Of a stretch of DNA of 64,000 bases, positions 35,670 through 46,960 are shown piece by piece (within the stretch, counting starts at the first letter, position 1; every line of letters begins with the position of its first letter). Below the pieces are notes generated by a model, which saw only the letters and a program-made list of their open reading frames with translations, searched no databases and was not told where the DNA came from. The stretch spans positions 13,764,001-13,828,000 of the forward strand of contig OZ316896.1 in NCBI GenBank assembly GCA_973895155.1, in the 5' to 3' direction. Source of the DNA: Marsupella aquatica (Eukaryota > Marchantiophyta). The translations under genes and the position numbers were made by a program.

Positions 35670-37577
35670 GATCTGGGTGGAACCGATTCCCCGAGCCACT
35701 TGTTGAGCCAAGGTGACCCCTGTCCCCACCTGTGCTGCTGACTCTGTGGACGCTAAAGAGGGAGTAGGGTTTATCACCAAAACCTCAAAACCTCAAGATT
35801 CGCTCCAGTTAACTTTTAGAAAAACACGCTCGCATCCGACGGAGATGACTGATCAAAACACGCCTTGAACTCCAATCTCATTCATCTTGATCGTGTTCCT
35901 TTCGTCTCCTTGTCCAGACAGGAAGAAATCGTTCAGAACACTCACTTGACGTGGGTGCAAGGAATACAGTACTCTCATCGACCCTTAAAGGGATTCTAGG
36001 AGCAAATGAGTAAGTACAGCAGACAATAAGTGGGCCGGACCTTTGAATCTACAGAAAGAACGTTTGAGTATAAAGTAGGCCTATGGCATGCTCTTGTTGA
36101 TGTATTTATACAAAGAGTCATGGGAGGATTGACAGAAGATGGGCAACGATAAACGTATGTCAAACTGCCCCCGCAAAAAAATGCCAAAACGGGAGACAGG
36201 ATCCCACAGGCGAAAGATCCAATAAAGGGGGGAAATAGGAAAGGGAGAAGACCCCAGAAGACCGAAGGTTTTGGCTTACAAACAGGAATTACGATACCCA
36301 ACCTTTACTTGACGGGAGGCTTCTTTAAGTGGGTAAGACTTTTTTGGGGGACAATATACTTCCCAATTTGCGTGTTTAAGTTCCGACCGCGATGCGCTTT
36401 TGCTGTAATTTGTCGTGAGGAGATTCTTGCGTTGAATCTTTGATTCCCATCCAGCCCTCGTCCACTCACAGTTTGAGGAGAATTGAAGGCATGGTAGTTG
36501 ACATCTGGCTTCAGTTATGGGCTTTACTGATTTTTCCTATGGTCTTATCATCATGTTCAAGATCATTCAGATGCACCTACATGCCAATGTTTTGTTGCTC
36601 GGCCCATGCTCCAGAAAGAGTCATCCTGGTGTGTGTCGTCGGCCTCGTGGAGTAGTTGAAATCTTGGGCGGATAAGACAATCTCAACCGGTTTGACTAAG
36701 GAAGAATTGTAAAGCCTCATTTAGGTAGGAAACTCTCCACTCAAGCGTGCAATTGTTAACGACAAGCTGTGTGTGGCAATCTCATCTGCTTCTTCTTCCC
36801 GGGTGTTATTTAGTGGTCGTCCCAGTTCAACATATGCTTTGATGAGGACTTTAAAGCTGTCACTTCAGATGTGCAGGCTTCAGACTTCGAGACTGGTGTG
36901 AGAACCGCTAACAAGACAGGCTCATCTTTCAGATTCCAGCTCATTTTCAATGTGCATCTCGAATTTTGCTTGACGAGTTTTATGTCTGCAGGCCTCCCAA
37001 ACACCTGTGTATGTACTTTCACATGGATCATCACCTCTACAATTATGCCTCTACAAACGAAAGGCTGCATCAGGAGTGTACTTTAACTTGCAATGTAAAC
37101 TGTTCTGGATGAATCAACTTAATTGCTGGGTTGATGGACCCGCTGCCAGTGCAAACAGTCTCTCTTGCACTTAAGAGCTGTCAACCCACATCTTTCCCGG
37201 TTTCAGGACAATCGATTACCTCAGACGCCAAGCGCTTGCAATGCAATAATTGATGTGAACAAGGAAATGCCTGACAATCCGTATTTCTCCTGATTTTTCT
37301 CCTGATTTCAGAACACAATCTGGTGCTGTTTAGTAGCTCAAAAGTCCAAGCGCTTGAAAATGCACACCACCGAAAAATAAAAGCTTGAATTTTGATCTGC
37401 GAATTGAACCTAGACGATGCTGCCTCAGGTGATCTCTTAACACAGCTCTTGCCTGAGGTCCTCCTTCAAAACTAGAAGTCTAGTCCGCTACCTTGCCTAA
37501 GAAAGTCAAGCACCTCAAAGTGCCAAAATCGTCAACGTCAAAAACGAAAGCGTGACACCTTGATTTGCTGAAGAGGG
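35670..37577. other. Intergenic region between TEN1 and the HARBI1-like gene
   Basis: No gene is supported. Bases 37419-37473 look like a diverged copy of the last coding segment of the neighbouring nuclease gene (37595-37648): both share GGTCCTCCTTCAAA, and the reverse complement can be read as FEGGPQARAVL against FEGGPETREVL. The remainder is presumably TEN1 promoter and nuclease 3' untranslated sequence. Confidence 0.45.
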
Positions 37578-40496
37578 TCAGATAATGCCCCCTCCCATAA
37601 CCTCTCGGAACAAAACTTCTCTCGTCTCGGGTCCTCCTTCAAAGACTGCTAATGTGGGGATACTTACACCGGTGTAACCTCCAGGATGGGGATTCACTCC
37701 GGCGTACACTTCAGGATTCAATCCATCTCGGCGCTCTATAATCATGTTGTGAAGAAGGCAGCATGCAAACACCATTTTCCCTATACGCTCCTTTCGTGGC
37801 TTCCAAAGTATGCGAGAGAGAATTCTCCAAGTTCCTTTGAGACGTACCAAGGCATCCTCAACACACTGCTTTGCTACTGCGTGTCTGGAGTTCCACTCAT
37901 CTTTGGCGGCAGAAAGGCCACTGGGATATGGCACCATCAACCAATCATATAGGGGGTATCCACCATCTCCTAGGACATACTCTCTAAGGGAACTCCCATC
38001 CTGTGTAATATAGGGATCCCCGTTCAGCCTCTCCTTCGTAATTACAACGTTCCGGAAGAAATTTGTATTCTGCAACAGCTGGTACTCCTGAATACTACCT
38101 GGCCATCCTACTACGACATCCAAAAAGCGCTGGTCATGCCCCACAATCGCTTGCATGGAGATGCTGACATGATTCTGGTGATCACAGTATTGTGTAACAT
38201 CCTCACCTTTTGGAAACTCCACCGTGAAATGGGTTCCATCCACCACTCCACAACAATTTGGAAAACCCCACTGACTCTTGAACCCGTCCTTGATCTGTTG
38301 TATTTGTTCTCCATTCGGCCACTGGAGGTGCAGGGGCCTGGCTTTCTTGATGAAGGCCACGATGAATTTCCAAGTGACCTTGACGGCAGTGCTCTTTGAA
38401 ACACCAAATGAATCCGCTATACCCAAAAACTGGTTCCCCGTGGCTAATCTCCGAATGGCGATGGCAACCTGCCTCTCCACTGTCAGGACACGGTTAGGTA
38501 AAACTCTCAAAGATCTGGGTGTATCGCTCAGCATCTCATCCCTTACCATGTCACATATATGGAAGAAGAGATTCGGGCTGATTCTGAAAAGCTCTCTAAA
38601 TTTTTCAGGATCTCCTTGAGGGCTGAAATCAAGGAAGGATTCAATCGCTTGAGCTGAGCGAGGCTTGATGTACCATGGGCCGGTCAGCTCCCTTGGCCTC
38701 TTCTGTGTTCGCTTCCTATGTTCCTGCATGAGCAAGAACATGGAGACGACAATGTTGTTGCGAAGAGAGCTGGAACTTCTAGTCATGGCCGAATGGAGAC
38801 GCAGAGCGGTTGATTCGCTGAGGGGAGAAGACGAGGTGCTGGTCATCCCTTCCATCCCTGTCCGCTGAAGGTGCCCATCACGGTCCTGGGAAACCCCTGC
38901 CATCCCTGTCTTCTCGAGCTGCCCAATGAGCTCTCCGATACTCCCAAGTGCCCCGGCTAACGTCGAGAAGAATGCAGCCACAGCGGCTAGGAGAATCATC
39001 TTTCTCCTTTTCTCAGGTGACTGAGAGTCCTCCGCCGAATTATTTTCTCCGACTTCCATCGGTGCATCCAATTCTGCCGCCGAGGAATCATTTGTGTGCT
39101 GCACCTTGGCCTCCCCCTCCAGACGTTCGCTTTCTACGCCATCCATGGCTTCCAATTCTGATTTAGGGTGATCGTTCATACCCACCTTAATCTCATTCTC
39201 CCCAGTAGAATTTTCCACGAAATGCAGAGTTTCAGAATGTGGATGAGGGTCACTTACGATCACATTGGCCACGTCGTTCGCAGCACTTATCACGGCATGA
39301 ACAAATCCCAATCCTGAACCAGGATCATCACTCACGGGCAGTATCTCGGTAGTCTCCCCTTCAATCATCACTTCAACGTGCTCCAGAGCTTCCAATTCTG
39401 GCTGGTGATGATGATCTATGCCTATCTCTGTCCCATCTTCTTCACTTCGTTCGACACGCAGAGCTTCCAAACCTAACTGAGGAGGATATTCTATGCAAGT
39501 CTCGGTACCAGGCAGAGCTACAAGTCCTGGCTGTTGAGGATTACCATTCAAACTCATATCGGTAGCCTCGTCTCCCTCAAATCTTCCTTCGTTGACAGAG
39601 AAAGGTTCCAATTCTAATTGAGGATCACTTATTCGCAGGTGGGCCTCATCCTCGACACGACGTTTGAGTACATGCGGCTCGCCTTCCAACTGTGACTCAA
39701 GATCATCTACGTGCATCTCTGTGGTCTCATGGTCCCCACACATGTCTCCGACAGGCAGCCCGTCTCCAAATGCTGACTCGATTGCAGCACTTAAGAGCAC
39801 CTGGGTCCCTTCCGCTATTTCCACGCCATGTAGAGCTTTCAAATCCGGAAGAGGAGAACGACTTGTACCGAGCACATTGTGCACATCCGCAGTACTACGG
39901 ATTTCGTGACTACGCAGCTCTTCTTGCACTCCAAGAACTGGTGGTGATTCAAAAGGAGTTCTAAATGCTACATTATTGTTGTACTCACCTCCGGAAGGAA
40001 TTTCGTCCTCAACAGCAGAACGTATCAAAGCCGACAGAGACTCCTTACACGAATTACCAGACGGATCTTCTTCGGTACCCAGTAACTCTTCCAAAGCTGA
40101 TTGATGACGGTTCTTGATGAAGCTCTCCTCGTCCTTGTCTTCAATCGCAGCAACAGCAGAATTGTCTCCCGATGTGTGCGATGCAGAATTGTCTCCTACT
40201 ATTTGCGACGTAGTCAAAGCTGACTGAGGATAGTCGTTCTGTTCACAATCAAGCTGGTGTTCTTGTTCTTCTTCGAGATGCAGCACTTTCAATGCTGGTC
40301 GATGAGGACCACTTTCAGACTCTTCTTCATCGGCTGCTTCCAACTTCCTTTTCCTTGAAGGCGAGTGCTGCTGCTGAAGATCATCATCGTTCGGAACGTC
40401 ACTGCCGCTGCTGGCCGGATTCCCAAAACCACCTTCAAACTCTCCCACGCCCTGGATGCTATGGGACTCCTCTACCGGGAGGTCGTCGATCTCCAT
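37578..40496 (-). CDS. HARBI1/ALP1-like DDE nuclease with long repetitive acidic N-terminus
   Basis: A single open frame gives 972 residues from the ATG at 40496 (MEIDDLPVEE); the frame extends to 40586 only through a non-ATG codon. Residues 1 to about 495 are acidic, with a basic NLS-like SRKRKLE near 50 and about ten degenerate repeats of the type PELEAL-x2-VE-x3-EGE. A hydrophobic stretch (ILLAAVAAFFSTLAGALG) lies near 500-518. The C-terminal 350 residues form the PIF/Harbinger nuclease: a helix-turn-helix (GIADSFGVSKSTAVKV), then catalytic D in VVDGTHF (about 752), D in LGDGGYPL (about 840) and E in VEDALVRLKG (about 882). All three are present. Plant ALP1 is a domesticated relative that associates with Polycomb complexes. 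No terminal inverted repeats or MADF partner gene are seen nearby, so domestication is possible but not proven. A GTAAGT in the coding strand near 37668 could act as a donor, so the last about 30 codons are less sure. Confidence 0.8.
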   Translation of the reverse strand: MEIDDLPVEESHSIQGVGEFEGGFGNPASSGSDVPNDDDLQQQHSPSRKRKLEAADEEESESGPHRPALKVLHLEEEQEHQLDCEQNDYPQSALTTSQIVGDNSASHTSGDNSAVAAIEDKDEESFIKNRHQSALEELLGTEEDPSGNSCKESLSALIRSAVEDEIPSGGEYNNNVAFRTPFESPPVLGVQEELRSHEIRSTADVHNVLGTSRSPLPDLKALHGVEIAEGTQVLLSAAIESAFGDGLPVGDMCGDHETTEMHVDDLESQLEGEPHVLKRRVEDEAHLRISDPQLELEPFSVNEGRFEGDEATDMSLNGNPQQPGLVALPGTETCIEYPPQLGLEALRVERSEEDGTEIGIDHHHQPELEALEHVEVMIEGETTEILPVSDDPGSGLGFVHAVISAANDVANVIVSDPHPHSETLHFVENSTGENEIKVGMNDHPKSELEAMDGVESERLEGEAKVQHTNDSSAAELDAPMEVGENNSAEDSQSPEKRRKMILLAAVAAFFSTLAGALGSIGELIGQLEKTGMAGVSQDRDGHLQRTGMEGMTSTSSSPLSESTALRLHSAMTRSSSSLRNNIVVSMFLLMQEHRKRTQKRPRELTGPWYIKPRSAQAIESFLDFSPQGDPEKFRELFRISPNLFFHICDMVRDEMLSDTPRSLRVLPNRVLTVERQVAIAIRRLATGNQFLGIADSFGVSKSTAVKVTWKFIVAFIKKARPLHLQWPNGEQIQQIKDGFKSQWGFPNCCGVVDGTHFTVEFPKGEDVTQYCDHQNHVSISMQAIVGHDQRFLDVVVGWPGSIQEYQLLQNTNFFRNVVITKERLNGDPYITQDGSSLREYVLGDGGYPLYDWLMVPYPSGLSAAKDEWNSRHAVAKQCVEDALVRLKGTWRILSRILWKPRKERIGKMVFACCLLHNMIIERRDGLNPEVYAGVNPHPGGYTGVSIPTLAVFEGGPETREVLFREVMGGGII

Positions 40497-43400
40497 TGCA
40501 CCGGGTTTAGGAGAACCTAAGCTTCTAGCTGGGCCGAGGAAGGAAGAAAACTCCAATGTCTTACAGCAATAACTGCCTCCCGGCAATGGTCTATTTTCTC
40601 AAACCACACGAAGCTGATGAACTCGGCCTTTCCACTTCCTCTTGCGGTAGCAAGCAATCGGCTGGCTCCCTTTTACTCACTCATTCACTTGCCACCAGCG
40701 TCTCGCTTGCCACTGAAATTCCAGTACCATGAAATTTACACTTGTCAGTTGAACGTTTATCCCGGAAATATGAGCAGTCAAAAATGAACAAACACCCGGT
40801 TGGAATCCGGAACTTTGTTGTCTCCACAAAATCCGTAAAATTACTGTAATAGAAGCTGGATGACGATGAAATAAACTTCTCTCAGCAGCGCAGGAAAGAA
40901 TATAGACCTCGTTGCGTTATGTTGCTGCAATGAGCGCAAAGCAGCAGTAAGCCCTCCAGATGAGATGCGATCTCTCGCCCCTACCTAGCTACTAGCAGGA
41001 TGAACTTGGAGACAGAGTTTTCAGAGGGACCTACACACTCACGAGTCTGTCTACTATCGACGCCTCCAGTGTGAACATGCAGAGTTTTCTCTCCTGTCAA
41101 GATTGCCGTTTCCCTCGACTACCATTTCTGAAGGCCTAGTACGACCTAAAACAATGTACACGGCCTCCCGTGTGCTTCACAACAATCAGCACAAGCGCAG
41201 CCGACGCTCAGGTTGGGAATTCTTTCCTTATGAATGCCCATCCTTCAAGACCGAAACCATTGCCGAAACTGAACAGCTGATTGTCAAGATATTGTCAAAA
41301 TAGAGTGCTCGCATGCCCAGGCATCCATTGTCGCCCAGACTCCATAGAATTGCTATTCTATCGCGACAGTATCAGCTACCGCTTGGAGACGAGAATTTCA
41401 GTTCTCGGCAGAAGACTATTACTAGCGATCAGAGTTGCCGGCTACATTTTCCGTGGAGACGGGGAATGAATGTGAATAGGAACGCCCTACGTAGGGAGCA
41501 ATCGAAACGGAAAGCAGTCGAAAAGCACAGCGCAAGGTAGGGCAGGGCACGGGATCAGAGCCGCACTCACTTGAAATGGTAATTGGCAAGGTCGGGGGCG
41601 CGGGCCCGTTGAGAGGTAATGGAATAATCAGGAGTAATGCCTCTAGTGAGTTGAAATCCTCCGTTGTCCTGCGAGAGTCAATGCACCGTTGAGATGTAGC
41701 TTCGCTCCAAGCCAAGCAGATTCAAGCCTGCGCGCGAATTGGGGTGAACAGAAATCTCAAGTAAATCGATACACTCCTACTTTCCCGTCACAAATCCCAA
41801 AACATTGGCGCCAAGTTTAGGCACGCAGGCAGATACGTGCTGCTAGCGTGGCTTTCTACATTGCTGCTGCAGCATAACCGTTCTCATTCAGTTTTGCAGC
41901 ATTTGGAGTCTCCGATTTTACGGACGGACCTCAAGCACCTTCGGTAGAGCAGTGGAAGCTTGGCCTAGCTTGTTAGGGGTCTCCTACCAGGCCTCCTGAG
42001 GGCGAGGGTGCAAAATATTATTGCCTCGCCCTCTCGATGCTCCCAACTGGAAAGTCGAAACCCTGCCCTCACTAGTACACGGTACAGTACTTGGTCCGCC
42101 GTGTTGTTTTCTACTGCGTAGATTTATGTAAAGAACCTCCGCAGAAGTCATGGATTCCAATCATGATCTTCCAGAGCGAACGGTACCGCAACCTTGTTTG
42201 ATAAAATCAGTTTGCTCTCGCGAGAGAGAAAAACAGAGAGAGAGAGACGGAGAGAGACGAAGAGGAGTCTCAGCACGATCTAGGTTAGACACACATAGTC
42301 GAGATGCCATTCAAACTTGGTTTTCCAATGAACTGCTCAGCGAAATCTCCCGTAAGTGAGGCGCAAGGAAATTTATTCAATCTTGCCTTTTGAATGAACC
42401 CTCCAGTACGTCTCCTTTGTTACTCCACGCAGCACTTCCTCGTCGCTTTTATCTTTTCTTAGTTGTTCTATTTGAATTTTGCGATCTAATGCATTCGAAT
42501 CGTCCACTCTTGGAGGAGACTCACATTAAGTAGCCATGATGAAACGTGAATTGTGCTCCGCTCCCAATTATACCGGCGGTTAGACTCCTAAACATTACGA
42601 TAGATAGAATCAAGAAACGGATGGGAATGAGAATCACTCTTCGTAAAGAATATTAACGACAGAATCATGAAATGAACGGAACGGAACTCAAGACTCACAG
42701 ATGCAAGTTCACCAACATGAATCCCAAAGTGCAAATGATTGTGAAAGTAAGCTACTGACACAAGTGCTCACGCAGTGGTGATCTTTGTCGCTCAGGAGCA
42801 ATGGAGCCAATTGTATCCTACGAGCTATCCCTGGACCGTGTTCCTTGCAAGCAATCCCGGCCGAAATATAACGCCATTCTCGACAATTCCTGCTTCGACT
42901 ATCTATGAAAAGTTCATCAGCAGGACCGACGGTACGTGTCTAGAAGTTCCTAGAAGCAAGGTTTTTTTTTTGCCTTGAAACCGAAAGCAGGCCCATCCAA
43001 GGTCTTGAACAAACGAAAATGCCCAAAAAGTTGATTTTACGCAAGGTCCGTCAGTTGAAAATCAAAGCGCACCAGGATACTCGCCGTCCTCGTTGTTGTT
43101 GTGGCAAAGCGATTAGCCTTCGTCTACACATCTTTATAAAAGTTTTGGCTTTTCATATACCTTTCTCGGTAGGAAATGAATTGTGTGGGATTTGACTGAA
43201 TCTCTAAGCTGGCCAAGGCAGGCTATGCGGATCGTGAGGGAAGAAATAAACTAGCGGAATGAGGAATGTTGTCGTGCCGTTGCTGCTGGCTCCAACGTTT
43301 TCTTCTGGTCCAGAGAAAAGCAGCAGAAGGGTCCAGGTAGATAGCTGCAATCATCGTTCCTTTGCTGGTATTGCGACTGGCTCAACGAAATGTACCTTAG

Positions 43401-43566
43401 CGCGACGGAGGTGCACTTGTCACACAGGCTGCGGTTCGGTGTGATGATGATCCTAAATTTTATCGCAAAGCAGAAGAACATGGCAATCAAAGGACGAGGA
43501 GGAGGCGATGGTGATCTACAGAGATGGCAAGGGAGCCAATTACGCAGAACATGATTGCCGAGAACA
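40497..43566. other. Divergent intergenic region; promoters expected, no gene supported
   Basis: Lies between two divergently transcribed genes (minus 40496, plus 43567). It contains a purine run (GAGAGA) near 42222-42262. Small ORFs on both strands (41103-41715, 42150-42978) lack domains and codon-like composition. A GT-AG leader intron for either gene is possible but not assignable. Confidence 0.4.
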
Positions 43567-46500
43567 ATGGGTCCCAAGAAGAAAGAACCTCCGGAAGAAA
43601 AAGGAGGAGATCAGAAAGACCAGGGGGTAAGCAAAGGAGGAAAAGGAGCTAAAAGCAAAGATGGAGTAGACGCGGCTGCTGACGAAGGCTCGCCTGTGGA
43701 AGGACAACTTCCACCTGAAGAGCTGTTTTGCCCTCCTCCGGTGGTGACACCAGAAGAATTCACTTACAATACCACCCTCTCTCTTGAACAGCTACAAGAG
43801 ACATATGCCCTCTCCGCCAATCTTGAGGATGCTGCAAGGTTTGATCGATACACCCAAAACCATTCTCAGACTTGACGAATCCCAACAATTTCCTTTTGAC
43901 CAACTGAATTGAGGAGGGATATTGCTAGCTCTCTTTATTCAATCAGTTGTGTGGAGAGATTGTTCTTTCGTCATGAGCTTGCCAACTAATGTTGTCACAT
44001 TTTGCTAGCAATCACATTTCATGTGAGAGGAAATCTTGCCCTTGTGATTTTGGTCTCCACCCCTCATCCAGAATTTTTCATTCTCCCAACTCTTCTTCAC
44101 AGGAGTGAACCGTCGCCACAGATAATAAGAACTCACGTGAACCGTGTTACTGTCACAACAGCAGTAAGACCAATCAAAACGGTATCAGTGAAGATAACTT
44201 TTTCCGCAACGTGTCCAGACTTTTCAATCCTTCAATCCCCTTTCATGGACATGAATGGCAACTACAGATCATTATAGTTGGTAGGCCCTGAGCCAAAATC
44301 GGATGCAACCACGGCAGTTGATGCACCTAAAACCAACGCAAAGCGAAGACTCACGCTTGGAGTTGGTGAATCCTGGTAGTTCTTACACGGAGTTTGTTGG
44401 CAGATATTTGGCAGCGATCTTGGAACTTGGGGATTGTGTCTTCGATGCAAGAAACTTAATCGTTCTGGAGTATTGTCTTGGCAACTTGATGTAAGCCGTC
44501 TTCTTGACTAGCAGCACTCTTGAGCTCAAATGTTTTCACAGCAAAACTGTGGCAGTCCACTAGACTGAATTGGTACCTCCATGTTGCCCTTGGCATGGTT
44601 TTGATTGATGCTGGATACTGATCTTGGATTCCTGGTGTCAGGTTTGCCAAGCAAGCAGGCTTAAACTTGAACCAATCTCTTGAGATATATGATTTGGGGC
44701 ACATGGTTCTTGCTCTACTAAGAGGTGTGTTCAAGTGCTCAATGTGCTTTGCCTCCGAGCCACAATTGCGTTCCGTGCTCCTTAGTATCCGATCTCGTCA
44801 GCACGTTTATCAAGTTGTTAGTCAAGTGGGTGGAGACACACTTTAAGTACCTCTACTGAACAATTCTATCAGAGGCACATTAATGGATCTCGTGTATGGC
44901 GATGGCAGATGGAAAACCTTTCGCAGAAGCTGAGTGGCTGTTTAAGAACAGGTTGCTATCTCGTAGTGTTGTACATTACAAAGTGGCTGCTCCAGACCCG
45001 ATTGAGAAGGAGAATAATCAGCCAAAGGACAATGACCATCCGAAGGAGGATGACCAGGAGGATGCTAAGAAGCAGAAGGAAGGCAAGAAATCAAAAGACA
45101 CTGAAAAGCGAAAGGAGGGGAAGAAATCAAAGAAGACCAACGGCCCAGTGGAGGTTGACAAGCAAGATGAGGCTAAAAAATCCAAGAAGGATGACAAATC
45201 AAAGGAGGCTAACAACCCAATTGAGGCTGACAAGCTAGATGAGCCTAAGAAGAAAGACGAGCAACAAGAGCCTCTATTTTCTGCTTTGGATGTTAAAAAA
45301 ATTACTCCTTATTTCACTACCACGTGAGTATCACTGGCATTGGCAGCTTGCAAAACTTTTCCCCTACTAGCCCACTGCATCGTTGCATGACCACTCGTGA
45401 ATACTTGTGGATGTACTAGACGTTTGCTTCACTGGTCATATCGGTTACTCATAAACTTGCTGAAGTATTGGTATGCCTTCCTAGGCTCTCTTGTTTTCAA
45501 GAACACATGAGGCACAGCAACACATTCCAGATTTTCTCAGACTTAGTTTGCAAGGGAAATGAGCTGGAACGTTCGGCGCAGTTTACCTGAACTGCCAACA
45601 AGTAAACAATCAGACAAATTGGCAGATTCTTTATTCAATTTCATTCTAAGCAAGTTGGCAAAATGTATAACAGGCAGATAGGACACCACTCATCTAGTTG
45701 ACACTGAATGTTGGCAGAGTGTTTCAGCACTATTGCTTGTACCAGTACTGCTTCACCAGGGTGCATTACAACATTAGAAGGACAGATAGAGTGTTTGTAG
45801 AGACGGCTTTGACGTATCCATTTTCTGAAGCGAAGTCCCAAGAGGAAATAGAAGCAGAGGAGGTAAGTTTCTCATGAATAGAAATAACCGGTCTCCCAAC
45901 TTGATACCGTCACAGAACGTAACAGTAAACTATTCCATTAGCCCTGTTCTGAATTTGATGAAGGAGTACTGTGACGGTTGGACGGAACAGATCACGTCAT
46001 TTAAACTATTTTGCATCCTAATTCCTCTTCTGATTCCAGCCCCTATGCGCAATTCTTAAAAATCGAAATCCGTCGTCGCCTTCCCTACTGCAATAGCAAA
46101 GCATCTGAAAGCGATTGATCAGAAAGAGCGCACATCCCAAAAATGGGTTTTGCAATATTCGACAATGTCATTGTAAATGATGACTACCGTTTCCTGCTCA
46201 TGGAAATTGGTGCGCCTCCAAAGGCCCTGTTCGCTCTCGACTCGCATTACTAGGATCAAGCCTGCTATGGCTAGTCCATTTGTGCTTTCACACAAGAGCG
46301 TTATCATTACTCTCTAGGTTGACATCAGTCCAATTTCGGCGGACTTGCCATTTTTTATGACCCTTCTTTGCACAATTTGTTGTGCTACTACAAAGAGCAA
46401 AACAAATATTCAGTCAGAGTGAGGTTTCAGATTAGGTCTTAGTAACTTTTCAGTAGTCTTCTTATGTATACATCTGTTTAATACCTAGTGGGCTTACCAC

Positions 46501-46960
46501 TTTGTAAGTTCTATCTCCAGTTATATTCGACGACCTCAAAATCAGTCCTCAGTTTACTTGGCATGTCCTCTTGGACTACTTGCAGGCCGCTAGAATTGCT
46601 GCGGAAGAGAAAGCCAGGCAAGATGCTTATGCAGCACAATGGCTAGCAGAACAAAATATGTTTGCTGCTATAGCAGCAGAAGCAAAAAGGCTTGCAGAGG
46701 AGGAGCTGGCCCGGAAATCCTTAACCCTGGATGAATACATTGAGCGGGCTGTGCGTCACAGGATTGAAGAAGCTAAAAAAGAATTAATTGAAGAGTACGA
46801 GTATAGGGAGCATTTTCTGATCGACAAGATTCTACAGAGGCAAAAGGAGCAAGAAGCCGCTGCTGCAGCTGCACTCAGTGCCAAGAATGCAGCCATTGCT
46901 GAGAAAACACAGCCTGCGGCTCCAGCTGTAGCCGAGAAGAAGGCGAAGAAAGGGATGTAA
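43567..46960 (+). CDS. Unrecognised lysine/glutamate-rich multi-exon protein with C-terminal coiled coil
   Basis: I do not recognise this family. Exons that join in phase are 43567-43838, 44103-44163, 44278-44375, 44525-44572, 44642-44724, 44909-45323, 45718-45862 and 46586-46960, about 498 residues. The 44375/44525 junction uses a poor acceptor (TTGAG) and is the weak point; an open frame at 44379-44490 (YTEFVGRYLAAILELGDC) may be the real exon there. The start ATG has AACAATGGG context. The protein begins MGPKKKEPPEEKG. Its middle reads FAKQAGLNLNQSLEIYDLG, then DGKPFAEAEWLFKNRL. A tract of degenerate KKSK/EADK repeats follows, then HYCLYQYCFTRVHYNIRR, and it ends with an Ala/Glu/Lys helix (EEKARQDAYAAQWLAEQN, IEEAKKELIEEYEYREHFLI) with strong coiled-coil character. 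The layout recalls axonemal or other cytoskeletal proteins, which is a guess only. Confidence 0.65.

Noticed and set aside
40497-40586. N-terminal extension of the nuclease frame beyond MEIDD
   Set aside because: The codon at 40586 is TTG, not ATG; the first ATG is at 40496.
43555-43566. Four-codon extension of the first exon of the unknown gene
   Set aside because: It begins with TTG; the ATG at 43567 in good context is preferred.
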